A stretch of DNA of 64,000 nucleotides, from the NCBI RefSeq assembly GCF_001025175.1, contig NZ_AP012324.1, positions 310,001 to 374,000 of the forward strand, written 5' to 3'. Shown here piece by piece: positions 25,146 to 33,957 of this stretch. This DNA comes from Bifidobacterium breve DSM 20213 = JCM 1192 (GTDB taxonomy: Bacteria > Actinomycetota > Actinomycetes > Actinomycetales > Bifidobacteriaceae). Positions within the stretch are counted from its first letter, which is position 1. Every line of letters begins with the position of its first letter. The position numbers were made by a program, and so were the translations under genes. A model generated the notes under the pieces. That model did not search any database, was not told where the DNA came from, and saw only the letters and a list, made by a program, of their open reading frames with translations.

Positions 25146-27380
25146 TCACTGCACGGACAGGATATGGGCCACGTCCGCCCATGGGGCGAGCGAGACGTAG
25201 TTGTCCCAGCCCCACTGGAATTCACGACCGGTGAGTTCGTCACGTACGTTCAGCGGACGATCGGTGGGTAAGCCCAGCTCATCAAGATCCAGATGAATCA
25301 TTGCCTGATGGGCGTTGTGTCCATCAAGGTTGACCACCACGATCAGCGTGTCCGCGTGGCCGGTGCCGGTCAGCTCTGCCGGTGTATGGCGGGCGAATGC
25401 CAGCACGCCCGGATCGGAGGACTGCAGCACGGTGAGGTTATGGTAGCTGCGTGCTGCCGGGTGGGCACGGCGAATCTTGTTCAACGAGGTGAGCATCTCG
25501 GCCACGCCGAACTGCTTGGCCTTGGACCAATCGCGGACTTTGACCTCGTACTTCTCGTTGTCGATCTGCTCCTCAAAGCCGGGGCGCTGCTTGTTCTCGA
25601 TAAGCTCGTAGCCGTTGTAGATGCCCCAGCTTGGGCTGCCCAAGGCTGCCAGCACCGCACGCACGCAGTGGCCGGCGATGCCGTTGTCACGCACGTATGC
25701 GGTGAGGATGTCCGGCGTAGTGGGCCAGAAGGTGTTGTGCTGGTAGTAGCCGTCATCGCCATTGGTGGTGGGCAGATACTCCTCCAGCTCTTCCTTGGTG
25801 TTGCGCCACGGGAAGTAGCAGTGGGACTGGGTGAATCCCACGTAGCTCAATGCGCGCATCATGCCCGGGCGGGTGAACGCCTCGGCCAGAAACAGGATTT
25901 CCGGGTGCTTTTTGGTCACTGCGGCAATCACGTCCTGCCAGAAACGAACCGGCTTGGTGTGGGGGTTGTCGATGCGGAAGATGGTAACGCCCGCCTCGAT
26001 CCACAGGTTCATAATGCGCTCGACTTCCTTCTCAATGCCGGCCATGTCGGCGTTGAAGTCGATCGGATAAATGTCCTGATACTTCTTTGGCGGGTTCTCG
26101 GCGAAGGCGATGGTGTCGTCCGGCTTGTGTTTGAACCATGCCGGATGCGCCTTGACCCACGGGTGATCGGGGGAGCACTGCAGGGCAAAGTCAAGTGCGA
26201 TTTCGAGGCCCAACTCGTGCGCGCGCTGGCACAGTGCCTTGAAATCGTCCATGGTGCCAAGCAGCGGGTCCACCGTGTCGTGACCGCCCAGTTCGGAGCC
26301 GATGCCGAACGGGGAGCCCGGATCGTCGGGGCCGGCGATCAGTGAGTTGTTGCGGCCCTTACGGTTGGTCACGCCGATGGGGAAGATCGGCGGCAGGTAG
26401 ACGATGTCAAAGCCTTCGGCGGCGGCACGTTCCAGGCCGACCATCGAAGTCTTTAACGTGCCTTGCACGATCTTGCCGGTGGCGGGATTGATGGTGGCGC
26501 CTTCGGAGCGTGGGAAGAACTGGTACCAGGCGGCGAAGCTGGACTTCGGGCGTTCTACCTTGAAGCGCTGGGGCTGGCTGGGGGAGATGCCGTCGCGCAG
26601 CGGGTGGGTGTCGTGCAGCGTGGCGATGCGCGGATTGTCTCCGGCGGCCAGGCGATCTTCGGCGCTGAGCGAAGCGTCGGCCATGGTTTCGGCGGCCTTC
26701 TCCAAAGTCTTGCGGTCTCGTGCGGTGAGATTGGCATCCGGGGTTGCTGCCCAGCGAGCCAACAGTTCAGCGCCGGAATCGAGCGCATTGTTCACGTCAT
26801 CCTTAACGCGAACCTTGATGCGGGCATCATGCAGCCAGGAAATATAGGTGTCTTCCCATCCTTCGACGGTCACGGTCCATTCGCCCAGCTGACGTTTGAC
26901 GGCCGCATAGCCATCCTCCCACGGCTTCAGATCGCTGTGGTCGCCGCACTTGACGGTCACCACCCAACGATCGAGACCGGGGTTCACGCATGTCATGGGG
27001 CGTCGCAGGGTTTCCTTGCCGCGCGGATTGCGCACTATGGCGGTGGCGCCTACCTTGGTGCGGCCTTCGATGAACACCTGAGCGGTCATCTCGAACGGCT
27101 CGCCGAGCTCCACGCGGGCGGGGAAGATGCCGCGTTCCTCGGCGGGGGTGATGTCCATGACGTTGATACGGCCGAACTGGCCCGGCTCGCTCACTTCGAT
27201 GGTGGGAGCCGGTGCCTCGCTGGCGAGGCCGTGCAGGGCTGCCGGCGGAGTCGCTGTTGCGGTGCGGGCCCGCTTGCGCTTGGTAGTGGTTTTCGAGGAC
27301 GAGGTCGTCTTTGACTTCGCGGTCTTGGTGGAGTCGCTGTTGCTTGTGCGCGTGGTCGCGCGATGTTGTACTGCTGCCAT
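25146..27380 (-). CDS. glgE: GlgE, maltose-1-phosphate maltosyltransferase (GH13_3)
   Basis: A 744-residue enzyme that transfers maltosyl units from maltose-1-phosphate to alpha-1,4-glucan in cytosolic glycogen synthesis. The first 60 residues are a Thr/Ser/Lys/Arg low-complexity tail. An N-terminal beta domain (IFPARVELGEPFEMTAQVFI) follows, then the GH13 barrel: FDIVYLPPIFPIGVTNRKGR, LEIALDFALQCSPDHPW, IFRIDNPHTKP with nucleophile Asp about 471, and LFLAEAFTRPGMM with acid Glu about 500. The start is uncertain: ATG 27380, ATG 27389 and further upstream codons are in frame and none has a clear ribosome binding site. No treS, mak or glgB gene is next to it. Confidence 0.9.
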   Translation of the reverse strand: MAAVQHRATTRTSNSDSTKTAKSKTTSSSKTTTKRKRARTATATPPAALHGLASEAPAPTIEVSEPGQFGRINVMDITPAEERGIFPARVELGEPFEMTAQVFIEGRTKVGATAIVRNPRGKETLRRPMTCVNPGLDRWVVTVKCGDHSDLKPWEDGYAAVKRQLGEWTVTVEGWEDTYISWLHDARIKVRVKDDVNNALDSGAELLARWAATPDANLTARDRKTLEKAAETMADASLSAEDRLAAGDNPRIATLHDTHPLRDGISPSQPQRFKVERPKSSFAAWYQFFPRSEGATINPATGKIVQGTLKTSMVGLERAAAEGFDIVYLPPIFPIGVTNRKGRNNSLIAGPDDPGSPFGIGSELGGHDTVDPLLGTMDDFKALCQRAHELGLEIALDFALQCSPDHPWVKAHPAWFKHKPDDTIAFAENPPKKYQDIYPIDFNADMAGIEKEVERIMNLWIEAGVTIFRIDNPHTKPVRFWQDVIAAVTKKHPEILFLAEAFTRPGMMRALSYVGFTQSHCYFPWRNTKEELEEYLPTTNGDDGYYQHNTFWPTTPDILTAYVRDNGIAGHCVRAVLAALGSPSWGIYNGYELIENKQRPGFEEQIDNEKYEVKVRDWSKAKQFGVAEMLTSLNKIRRAHPAARSYHNLTVLQSSDPGVLAFARHTPAELTGTGHADTLIVVVNLDGHNAHQAMIHLDLDELGLPTDRPLNVRDELTGREFQWGWDNYVSLAPWADVAHILSVQ

Positions 27381-27626
27381 ACTGCCCATTCTAAAGGGCT
27401 TGAGCTCGGGGACGCGCATTGTGGACACTTCTGGCGAAACGTTCTGCAAACGGCATGAAGTGGATAACTCGATAGCCCAGTTATCCACAACTCGCCGAAA
27501 AAACGCAAGCTCGAACCACATTGGCCTGAAACCATGTGCCGCACGCCGCCAACCTGCCATGCTCGTGGTCTATCCGCACGCACAAGGATGTGCGGTTCAA
27601 GCAAGAGATTGAAGAAAGGACTCGCG

Positions 27627-29561
27627 ATGGCATTGGCATGGCGGAGAAAGGGCATGTCCATACTGGCCATGCTGACGGGATTGATATTGGCGCTGGCAAT
27701 GGTGCTGGGTATGGCCGGCGAAGCCTATGCGGCGTCGCTGAGACCCTCCGAACAGAATCTGCATATCCGGTTTACACACGGTATTTCACTGCCTTTGGGA
27801 GTAATAGGGCTGGATACCTCGAATAACCATTACTACTGCATGGAAGCGGGGCCCATCACCGACTACACGGTCGGCCCGGTGCGATTGCTGAAAGACGACC
27901 AGAATGCACGCCGCATGGCCTGGATTCTTGAGCAGTACCGAAAAGCTGGCGCGCGGGATCATGCGGCCGTGGCGGTGATTATCCAGGATCATTTCGGCAT
28001 CGGCACTCAGTGGGCGCAGCAGCGGGAGAGCGTCCGGCAGCAGCACCCGGATATCATTCCGCGTGCGGAACAGATATGGCAGGAATCGGAAAACAAAGTG
28101 GCCGCGGACGTTGTTGTGGAACGCATCGATGCCGTGGCGCTGCGCAGCGGATCCGTGGCGGTGAGCGTGAAGGGATACAACGGTGAGCTTGTGGAAGGTG
28201 TTCCATTCACGGTAACGCTTGAGGGGCCGGCGCATTTTGTGAGTACCGGAAAAGCTACGTTCTCAGGTGTATCCACCGCTACCGTGCAGCACCTTGCATG
28301 GGAAGCAGATGGTCACGGCGAAGTAACGGCAAAAACCACCTACGAGTACGGGCGCTTGCGCACTATGGACGGCATTCAGCAGCTCCTGGGCCTTGATTCG
28401 TTCGTCTCGACGGGCGGTTCGGCAACGACATTTACGGTGCGCAAGGACTTTGCTCCTATGGTGAGTACCACGGTCTCGGACAAAGTGGTCGATGCCGGTT
28501 CCCCAATATTCGATGATGTGACCAGTGGCGTGGCCGACTCCAGCAGTCACTGGGTGCCAGACCTCGCCTTGCAAGCCGAAGGGTACTACTTTGATGGTCT
28601 GACTGCCGATGATTTGGGCTTGGTCATCGAACCGCGCTCGCAGGAAAGCGCCGATGGTTTTCTGGCGAGGATCAAGCAAGCCGGGTATCGTCCATCGGCA
28701 TACGGCCAGACTTCGTTCACCGGTTCGGGACAAACTGTGCGCGTGCAAGCCATGACCGAGCCTGGTGGCAGTACGCCATATCTGGCAGGTGAGGCGGATC
28801 GGGCCGATGGCGGTGGAACCGGTACGGGCAGTTTCGGCACGTGGGTGTGGGTGTTCCGTCGTGCTTCGCAAAGCGATGAGGCCAAGCAGTATCTTGTTCG
28901 GGACTGGTCCAGCACGTTCCTTGAAGCTGCGGAAAGCAATGTGAATCGTCGCAAGGTCGCGGTCGAGTCAACGGTGACCGAGCATTCCGCTCATGTGGGT
29001 TCTGAATTGAGCGACACCATAACCGTGTCCGGCTTCCCGAGCGACCATGGGTCGTTCGCCGGCAATGAGGAGTATGGATTCGGCGCTGACCGCCCGCATG
29101 CCACCGTGAGTGTGTGGTGGTCCGGCGATGCGGATGATGCCGTCAATGACGAGGCATATAAACCGACTGGCGCCGAAGTGCCGGCTGAGGATGAGCATCA
29201 CCGCTTGGTGGGATCTTGGGAGATTCCGGCGCGCAACGGAACGTTCAAGTTCGGTGCGGGATCGTTGGACGCGCATGGCGAGCCGGTGCACATCGTTGCC
29301 GATCAGCATGGCTGGTATGTGTTCGTCTGGGAATTTGCGGGCGATGACCGTGTGATGCCGGCAGCGAGTAGATACGACGATGCATGGGAGCGGACGCGTG
29401 TGTTTGAGCCGGGGGAGCCGGAAGAACCGGAAGAACCGGTGGAATCTGAGGAGCAGCTGCCTCATACTGGAATCAGCATGGTCATGCCAAGCGCAGTGGC
29501 GGTTGCGTTCCTTTCCGTTGGCTGTACGATGCTTGCCATAGTCAAGCGCCGCAGGCGGTGA
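27627..29561 (+). CDS. LPXTG-anchored surface protein, possible adhesin
   Basis: A 644-residue cell-wall protein. The signal peptide runs to about residue 35 (LILALAMVLGMAGEAYA). The sorting signal is LPHTG at 611-615, followed by a hydrophobic helix and KRRRR, so a sortase would link it to peptidoglycan. An Asp/Glu/Pro linker (PEEPEEPVESEE) precedes it. The first domain contains NHYYCMEAG (Cys 71) and GTQWA (Gln 128), reminiscent of Cys-Gln thioester adhesin domains but not a clean match. Two beta-sandwich repeats seem to begin near 274 (APMVSTTVSDKVVDAGSPIF) and 440 (VAVESTVTEHSAHVGSELSD). AAGAAAGGA precedes ATG 27627. No sortase gene is adjacent. Confidence 0.82.
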   Translation: MALAWRRKGMSILAMLTGLILALAMVLGMAGEAYAASLRPSEQNLHIRFTHGISLPLGVIGLDTSNNHYYCMEAGPITDYTVGPVRLLKDDQNARRMAWILEQYRKAGARDHAAVAVIIQDHFGIGTQWAQQRESVRQQHPDIIPRAEQIWQESENKVAADVVVERIDAVALRSGSVAVSVKGYNGELVEGVPFTVTLEGPAHFVSTGKATFSGVSTATVQHLAWEADGHGEVTAKTTYEYGRLRTMDGIQQLLGLDSFVSTGGSATTFTVRKDFAPMVSTTVSDKVVDAGSPIFDDVTSGVADSSSHWVPDLALQAEGYYFDGLTADDLGLVIEPRSQESADGFLARIKQAGYRPSAYGQTSFTGSGQTVRVQAMTEPGGSTPYLAGEADRADGGGTGTGSFGTWVWVFRRASQSDEAKQYLVRDWSSTFLEAAESNVNRRKVAVESTVTEHSAHVGSELSDTITVSGFPSDHGSFAGNEEYGFGADRPHATVSVWWSGDADDAVNDEAYKPTGAEVPAEDEHHRLVGSWEIPARNGTFKFGAGSLDAHGEPVHIVADQHGWYVFVWEFAGDDRVMPAASRYDDAWERTRVFEPGEPEEPEEPVESEEQLPHTGISMVMPSAVAVAFLSVGCTMLAIVKRRRR

Positions 29562-29575
29562 GACGGCATAACGCA

Positions 29576-29609
29576 GAAGGTCGGAACCCAATAGGATTCC
29601 GACCTTCTG
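29576..29609. terminator. Hairpin between the surface-protein gene and the initiator tRNA
   Basis: AGAAGGTCGGAA and TTCCGACCTTCT form a perfect 12 bp stem with a ten-base loop. There is no T-run on the plus side. It lies between converging transcripts and probably ends both. Confidence 0.6.
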
Positions 29610-29613
29610 AATG

Positions 29614-29690
29614 TGGTAGCGGGGCATGGATTTGAACCATGGACCTCTGGGTTATGAGCCCAGCGAGCTACCGAGCTGCTCCACCCCGCG
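29614..29690 (-). tRNA. Initiator tRNA-fMet (CAT)
   Basis: 77 bases including an encoded CCA end. The minus strand reads CGCGGGGTGGAGCAGC at the 5' end and CCCCGCTACCA at the 3' end, so position 1 is a C mismatched with T72. The anticodon stem has three consecutive G-C pairs (GGG/CCC) flanking CTCATAA. Both features define the bacterial initiator tRNA. T-arm CATGG-TTCAAAT-CCATG is intact. Confidence 0.96.
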
Positions 29691-29917
29691 TCGGCTTGTC
29701 TTTTAGACAGCTTTATCTACAATAGGGGCAATTTTCAGGAAGTCAACTCGGCGTGTTGTGCTGAATCATGGCCCTGAGCATGTTCTCCTCGGCCGATCGG
29801 TTCCAGCAATCCTCTCCGGGAGAGGGGGCCAACGAGAAAGACAGTAATAGCGCGCTATAAATGGCCGTTATAGGAATGCCGGGGAGCGATATCCAAGAAA
29901 TTGACATAATAGAGGGT

Positions 29918-30952
29918 ATGCCTATCAAGATCCCCAGTGGCCTTCCGGCCAGAGACATTCTCGACTCGGAGCGCATCTTTGCGCTCGAGAAGCCCGAGGC
30001 GGAGCGTCAGCGCGTCCGCCCGCTCAGACTGGTGATTCTGAACCTCATGCCCAAGAAGATCGAAACCGAGACGCAATTGCTGCGTCTGATCTCCAAATCG
30101 CCGTTGCAGGTCGAGATCGACTTCATGAAGACCTCCACGCATGAGGCCACGCATGTCTCCGCCGACCATCTGGTCAAGTTCTACGAGAATCTCGACGCCT
30201 TCCGCGACAACTACTACGACGGCTTCGTGGTGACCGGTGCTCCCGTGGAGCATATGCCATTCGAGGACGTGGACTATTGGGACGAGTTCAAGACGATTCT
30301 TGACTGGGCGTCCACGCACGTGTTCTCCACCATGTATCTGTGCTGGGGTGCCATGGGCGCGCTGTACGAGCGTTACGGCATCCATAAGGTGGATTACGCC
30401 GAAAAGATCTTCGGCGTATTCCCCCAGTATTTGCAGGATGAGTACTGCTTCCTGACCAACGGTTTTGACGAAATTGCACTGCAGCCGCACTCGCGTCTGG
30501 CCGGCGTGAATGAGGATGAGGTGCGTGCCAACCGCAATCTGCAGATTCTGACATGGGGTCCGCAGTCGGGGCCAGGGCTCATCGCCACGCGCGACTTCTC
30601 CGAGGTGTTTGCGCTCGGCCACTGGGAATACGGCAAATACACGCTTGCCGAAGAATATGAGCGCGATATGGCCAAGGGGCTGACCAATGTGCCGTTCCCG
30701 CAGAACTATTTCCCGCATGATGATCCGAAACTGGAGCCGCTGTTCGCCTGGCGAGCACATGCGAACCTGCTGTGGCGCAACTGGTTGAACTGGGTGTACC
30801 AGACCACGCCGTATGACCTGACCGAGGTTCCGGGGCTGCGTGCCGAAAAGAAGCTCGGCACTGATCGTTCGATTCGCCATGAGCCCGGCGGTCCGCGCGA
30901 GGATGATTTCAAGCCGTTCCTCAACGACGGCTACGGCGTTATTGAGGGCTGA
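29918..30952 (+). CDS. metA: Homoserine O-acyltransferase MetA (probably acetyl-CoA dependent)
   Basis: A 344-residue enzyme activating homoserine in methionine synthesis. The catalytic Cys lies in FSTMYLCWGAMGALYERYGI, with PLRLVILNLMPKKIETETQL upstream and LAGVNEDEVRANRNLQILT downstream. In VTGAPVEHMPFEDVDYW the residue after GAPV is Glu; in this family Glu there goes with acetyl-CoA and Gly with succinyl-CoA, so I predict O-acetyl-homoserine as product. AGAGGG stands six bases before ATG 29918 (MPIKIPSGLPARD), the usual MetA N-terminus; an upstream ATG at 29861 is less likely. Length is normal. Confidence 0.92.
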   Translation: MPIKIPSGLPARDILDSERIFALEKPEAERQRVRPLRLVILNLMPKKIETETQLLRLISKSPLQVEIDFMKTSTHEATHVSADHLVKFYENLDAFRDNYYDGFVVTGAPVEHMPFEDVDYWDEFKTILDWASTHVFSTMYLCWGAMGALYERYGIHKVDYAEKIFGVFPQYLQDEYCFLTNGFDEIALQPHSRLAGVNEDEVRANRNLQILTWGPQSGPGLIATRDFSEVFALGHWEYGKYTLAEEYERDMAKGLTNVPFPQNYFPHDDPKLEPLFAWRAHANLLWRNWLNWVYQTTPYDLTEVPGLRAEKKLGTDRSIRHEPGGPREDDFKPFLNDGYGVIEG

Positions 30953-31296
30953 TCGTTCGCACAGTGGACTGTAATCTGTTCACGATACGGACGATTGAAT
31001 GAACATAATCCTACACATCGGCGAGATGCGACTAATATCAAACAACACTCGCGAAGTGCCGGGAAAAGCCTTACGGCAGTAGGGATGAGAAAAGACGCGC
31101 CGAGGTGGGCTTGACTTTGTCTAGACACAGGCAAATAATCACTCTTCAGTCATTCGGAGTCGAATGCCCAGCGCTGACTCCGTGTCCACGCTCAGCAGAC
31201 TCCGCATCGAGACGACGAAAGTAACGAGTCCGTCACATTCGCCCGCCCGGTGGGTTTAAACTGACACCTGACATTGAAGAAGCAGGAGGCGTGAAT
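30953..31296 (+). other. Intergenic region upstream of the ATP synthase operon
   Basis: 344 bases with no gene. The first 150 hold no structure I can identify. The promoter of the atp operon is at 31111-31139, leaving a leader of roughly 150 bases before atpB. Confidence 0.6.
31111..31139 (+). promoter_or_regulatory. Predicted sigma70-type promoter of the atp operon
   Basis: TTGACT (31111-31116) and AATAAT (31134-31139) are separated by exactly 17 bases. The spacer contains the palindrome GTCTAGAC. It is the only good match in the metA-atpB gap and points toward atpB. Confidence 0.6.
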
Positions 31297-32106
31297 ATGG
31301 TCGGTTCGTTCGGCGCAGGATTGCTGTTGGCGAACGAGGGCGCTCATCTGCCCTCAGTCAACGACTTCCTACCCCCGGAGATCCTGTTCCAGGGCACTCC
31401 GTTTGCCATCAACCGTATTATCCTGATCCGCATCGTGGCCACCGTCGTACTGTTGGTGGTGCTCGGTATTACCGCCAAGCATGCCAAGCTCATCCCCGGC
31501 CGTTGGCAGGGTGTGGTCGAGTACGGTCTTGACTTCGTGCGTGACAAGGTCGTTTATGACGTGATGGGTGAGGCTCGTGGCAAGCGCTACGTGCCGATGA
31601 TTACCACCATCTTCTTCACGATCTTTGTCTTCAATCTGTGCGGCGTCATCCCTGGTATGAACATGGCTGCCACCGCCACGGTGGTCATGCCGTTGGTGTT
31701 CGCTCTGTGGACCCTGATTCAGTACTGGGTCACCGCAGCCCGCTCGCAGGGTCTCGGTCACTATCTGCGCCACGAGCTGTTCACGCCTGGTGTGCCGTGG
31801 CCGGTCTATTTCCTGCTGGCCCCGATCAACCTGCTTGAGTTGTTGATCATTCGCCCGGCTTCCCTGACTATCCGTCTGTTCGCCAACATGGTGTCTGGCC
31901 ACCTTATGGTCGCCACTTGCTTGGCCTTCGCGCAGTACTGGATGGTTGACGCGGCCAACAAGCTGCAGGGCATCCCGGTGGGTGCGCTGTGGTTCGCCGG
32001 TGGCTTCGCCATGACGTGCTTCGAGGCGTTCGTCGCCTTCCTGCAAGCCTATGTCTTCGCGATTCTTTCCACCGTGTACATCAACCTGAGCTTCCCGGAG
32101 GAGTGA
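31297..32106 (+). CDS. atpB: F0F1 ATP synthase subunit a
   Basis: A 269-residue membrane protein forming the proton half-channels beside the c-ring. The essential Arg lies in the helix IRPASLTIRLFANMVSGHLM. Other helices include MITTIFFTIFVFNLCGVIPG and FVAFLQAYVFAILSTVYINL. AGGAGG is seven bases before ATG 31297; the GTG at 31291 is too close to that site. First gene of the operon; the C-terminus LSFPEE is short. Confidence 0.97.
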   Translation: MVGSFGAGLLLANEGAHLPSVNDFLPPEILFQGTPFAINRIILIRIVATVVLLVVLGITAKHAKLIPGRWQGVVEYGLDFVRDKVVYDVMGEARGKRYVPMITTIFFTIFVFNLCGVIPGMNMAATATVVMPLVFALWTLIQYWVTAARSQGLGHYLRHELFTPGVPWPVYFLLAPINLLELLIIRPASLTIRLFANMVSGHLMVATCLAFAQYWMVDAANKLQGIPVGALWFAGGFAMTCFEAFVAFLQAYVFAILSTVYINLSFPEE

Positions 32107-32191
32107 GGCGCTGTCTCGACTTCGGAACCCGGTCTCGCCTAATATGGCGGGATCGAAAATCAAAAATTTATAACGTCGCCAAGTACGTTAG

Positions 32192-32434
<243 letters not shown>

Positions 32435-32499
32435 TCGAACGTTTTCTCAGTCGAATACAGAAGGCAAAACGAATCCACCAGTGAAAGGAGGACTTCATA

Positions 32500-33018
32500 A
32501 TGACGCTCGCAGAAGGCGGAATTGATCTGTTCATTCCCGAGACCTATGACATCGTATGGTCGCTGATCATTCTTGTCATCGTTGCGGTGTTCTTCTACAA
32601 GTTCTTCATGCCGAAGTTCAATGCGATCTTCGACGAGCGCGCCGCCAAGATTGAAGGCAACATCGCCAAGGCGGAGCAGGCTAAGAAGGATGCGGACGAA
32701 GCCAAGGCCAAGTATGAGGCCCAGCTGAGCACCGCCCGTGTGGACGCCGCCAAGATTCGCGACGACGCCCGTGCTGAGGCGTCCCACATCATCTCCGACG
32801 CCCGTTCTCGTGCCGAGTCCGATGCGGCTCAAATCACCGCTTCCGCGCAGCGCTCGATCGAATCCCAGCAGCAGCAGGCCATCGTCTCGCTCAAGGGCGA
32901 GGTCGGTGCTCTTGCCACCGCGCTTGCCGGCAAGATCCTCGGTGCCAAGCTGGAAGACAACGACGTGCAGTCCTCGATGATCGATTCGATGATCGACGAT
33001 CTGGACGCCAAGAAGTGA
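32500..33018 (+). CDS. atpF: F0F1 ATP synthase subunit b
   Basis: A 172-residue peripheral-stalk protein: one N-terminal membrane helix (YDIVWSLIILVIVAVFFYKF) and a long charged helix (AKAEQAKKDADEAKAKYEAQ) that dimerises and reaches F1. GAAAGGAGG stands upstream of ATG 32500. In order between c and delta as expected. Confidence 0.96.
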   Translation: MTLAEGGIDLFIPETYDIVWSLIILVIVAVFFYKFFMPKFNAIFDERAAKIEGNIAKAEQAKKDADEAKAKYEAQLSTARVDAAKIRDDARAEASHIISDARSRAESDAAQITASAQRSIESQQQQAIVSLKGEVGALATALAGKILGAKLEDNDVQSSMIDSMIDDLDAKK

Positions 33019-33052
33019 CTGTGACCATTCGTAACCAGAAAGGGAGGTGACC

Positions 33053-33889
33053 ATGCGAGGAGAGGCATCTCGTATTGCAGACCGCGAGTCGCGTGATTCG
33101 CTGGCCCCGAAACTGCGCGACACCCATGAGGACGCGTGGCGGATCGGCAACGAACTGTTCACGATTACCAGCGCGCTGGACAACAACATTCAGCTGGAGC
33201 GTGCACTGACCGACCCATCCCGCCCGACTGCCGATAAGGTGGTCGTGTTCAAGGAGATGGTCGGCGATCAGGTGCACCCGATGACCACAGAGATCATGAC
33301 TGATCTGGTCTCCCGCCGTTGGAGCCGTGCCAGGGATATCGCCAATGCAGTAGAGGACTTCGGTGTGGACGCCATGATGTACTACGCCGACGCCACTGAC
33401 TCCACGTTGCACGTATCCATCGAGCTGTCCCGACTGCATTCCTCTTTGCTGAATTTGCCGGTTGTGCGCTCGAAGCTTTACGACGACCAAGCCCCCAGCG
33501 AGGTTCGTGTCAAGCTGTTCCGTGAGCTGTTCGGAGATAAGAATCTGAACAAGGTCACGATGAGGCTTGCCGAGCACGCCACCTGCAACCTGCGTCGCCG
33601 CCGCTATCTGGAAACCATCCAGTGGCTGATCAAAAAGTTCTCCCGCCATATGGGCCAGTCGATGATCACCGTGACCACCGCAGCCCCGCTGAAGGAAGAG
33701 CAGATCAAGCGACTGATCGATGTCTACTCCGCCAAGGTGGGACGTCAGGTGCACATCAACTCGGTGGTCGATCCGACCGTACTGGGCGGCATGCGCATTC
33801 AGGTGGGCGACGAAGTCACGGACAACACCGTGGTCGCACAGCTGCAGAACCTGCACCGCAGGGTACAGACGGAAGCAAGCCCGGTCTGA
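33053..33889 (+). CDS. atpH: F0F1 ATP synthase subunit delta
   Basis: A 278-residue protein, longer than the ~180 residues of proteobacterial delta but normal for actinobacteria. The C-terminal end VTTAAPLKEEQIKRLIDVYS and VDPTVLGGMRIQVGDEV is the conserved delta/OSCP signature. AGGGAGGTGA lies two bases before ATG 33053, or forms the site for GTG 33047 less well. Confidence 0.95.
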   Translation: MRGEASRIADRESRDSLAPKLRDTHEDAWRIGNELFTITSALDNNIQLERALTDPSRPTADKVVVFKEMVGDQVHPMTTEIMTDLVSRRWSRARDIANAVEDFGVDAMMYYADATDSTLHVSIELSRLHSSLLNLPVVRSKLYDDQAPSEVRVKLFRELFGDKNLNKVTMRLAEHATCNLRRRRYLETIQWLIKKFSRHMGQSMITVTTAAPLKEEQIKRLIDVYSAKVGRQVHINSVVDPTVLGGMRIQVGDEVTDNTVVAQLQNLHRRVQTEASPV

Positions 33890-33957
33890 GAGCTGAGCCC
33901 ATCCGCCCAACACAAGCAAAAGACTTGACTGAACAATAACCAATAGAAGGAGTGATC

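Noticed and set aside
29700..29917. Possible SAM riboswitch before metA
   Set aside because: No SAM-I, SAM-II or SAM-IV core could be recognised; the short hairpins present are not diagnostic.
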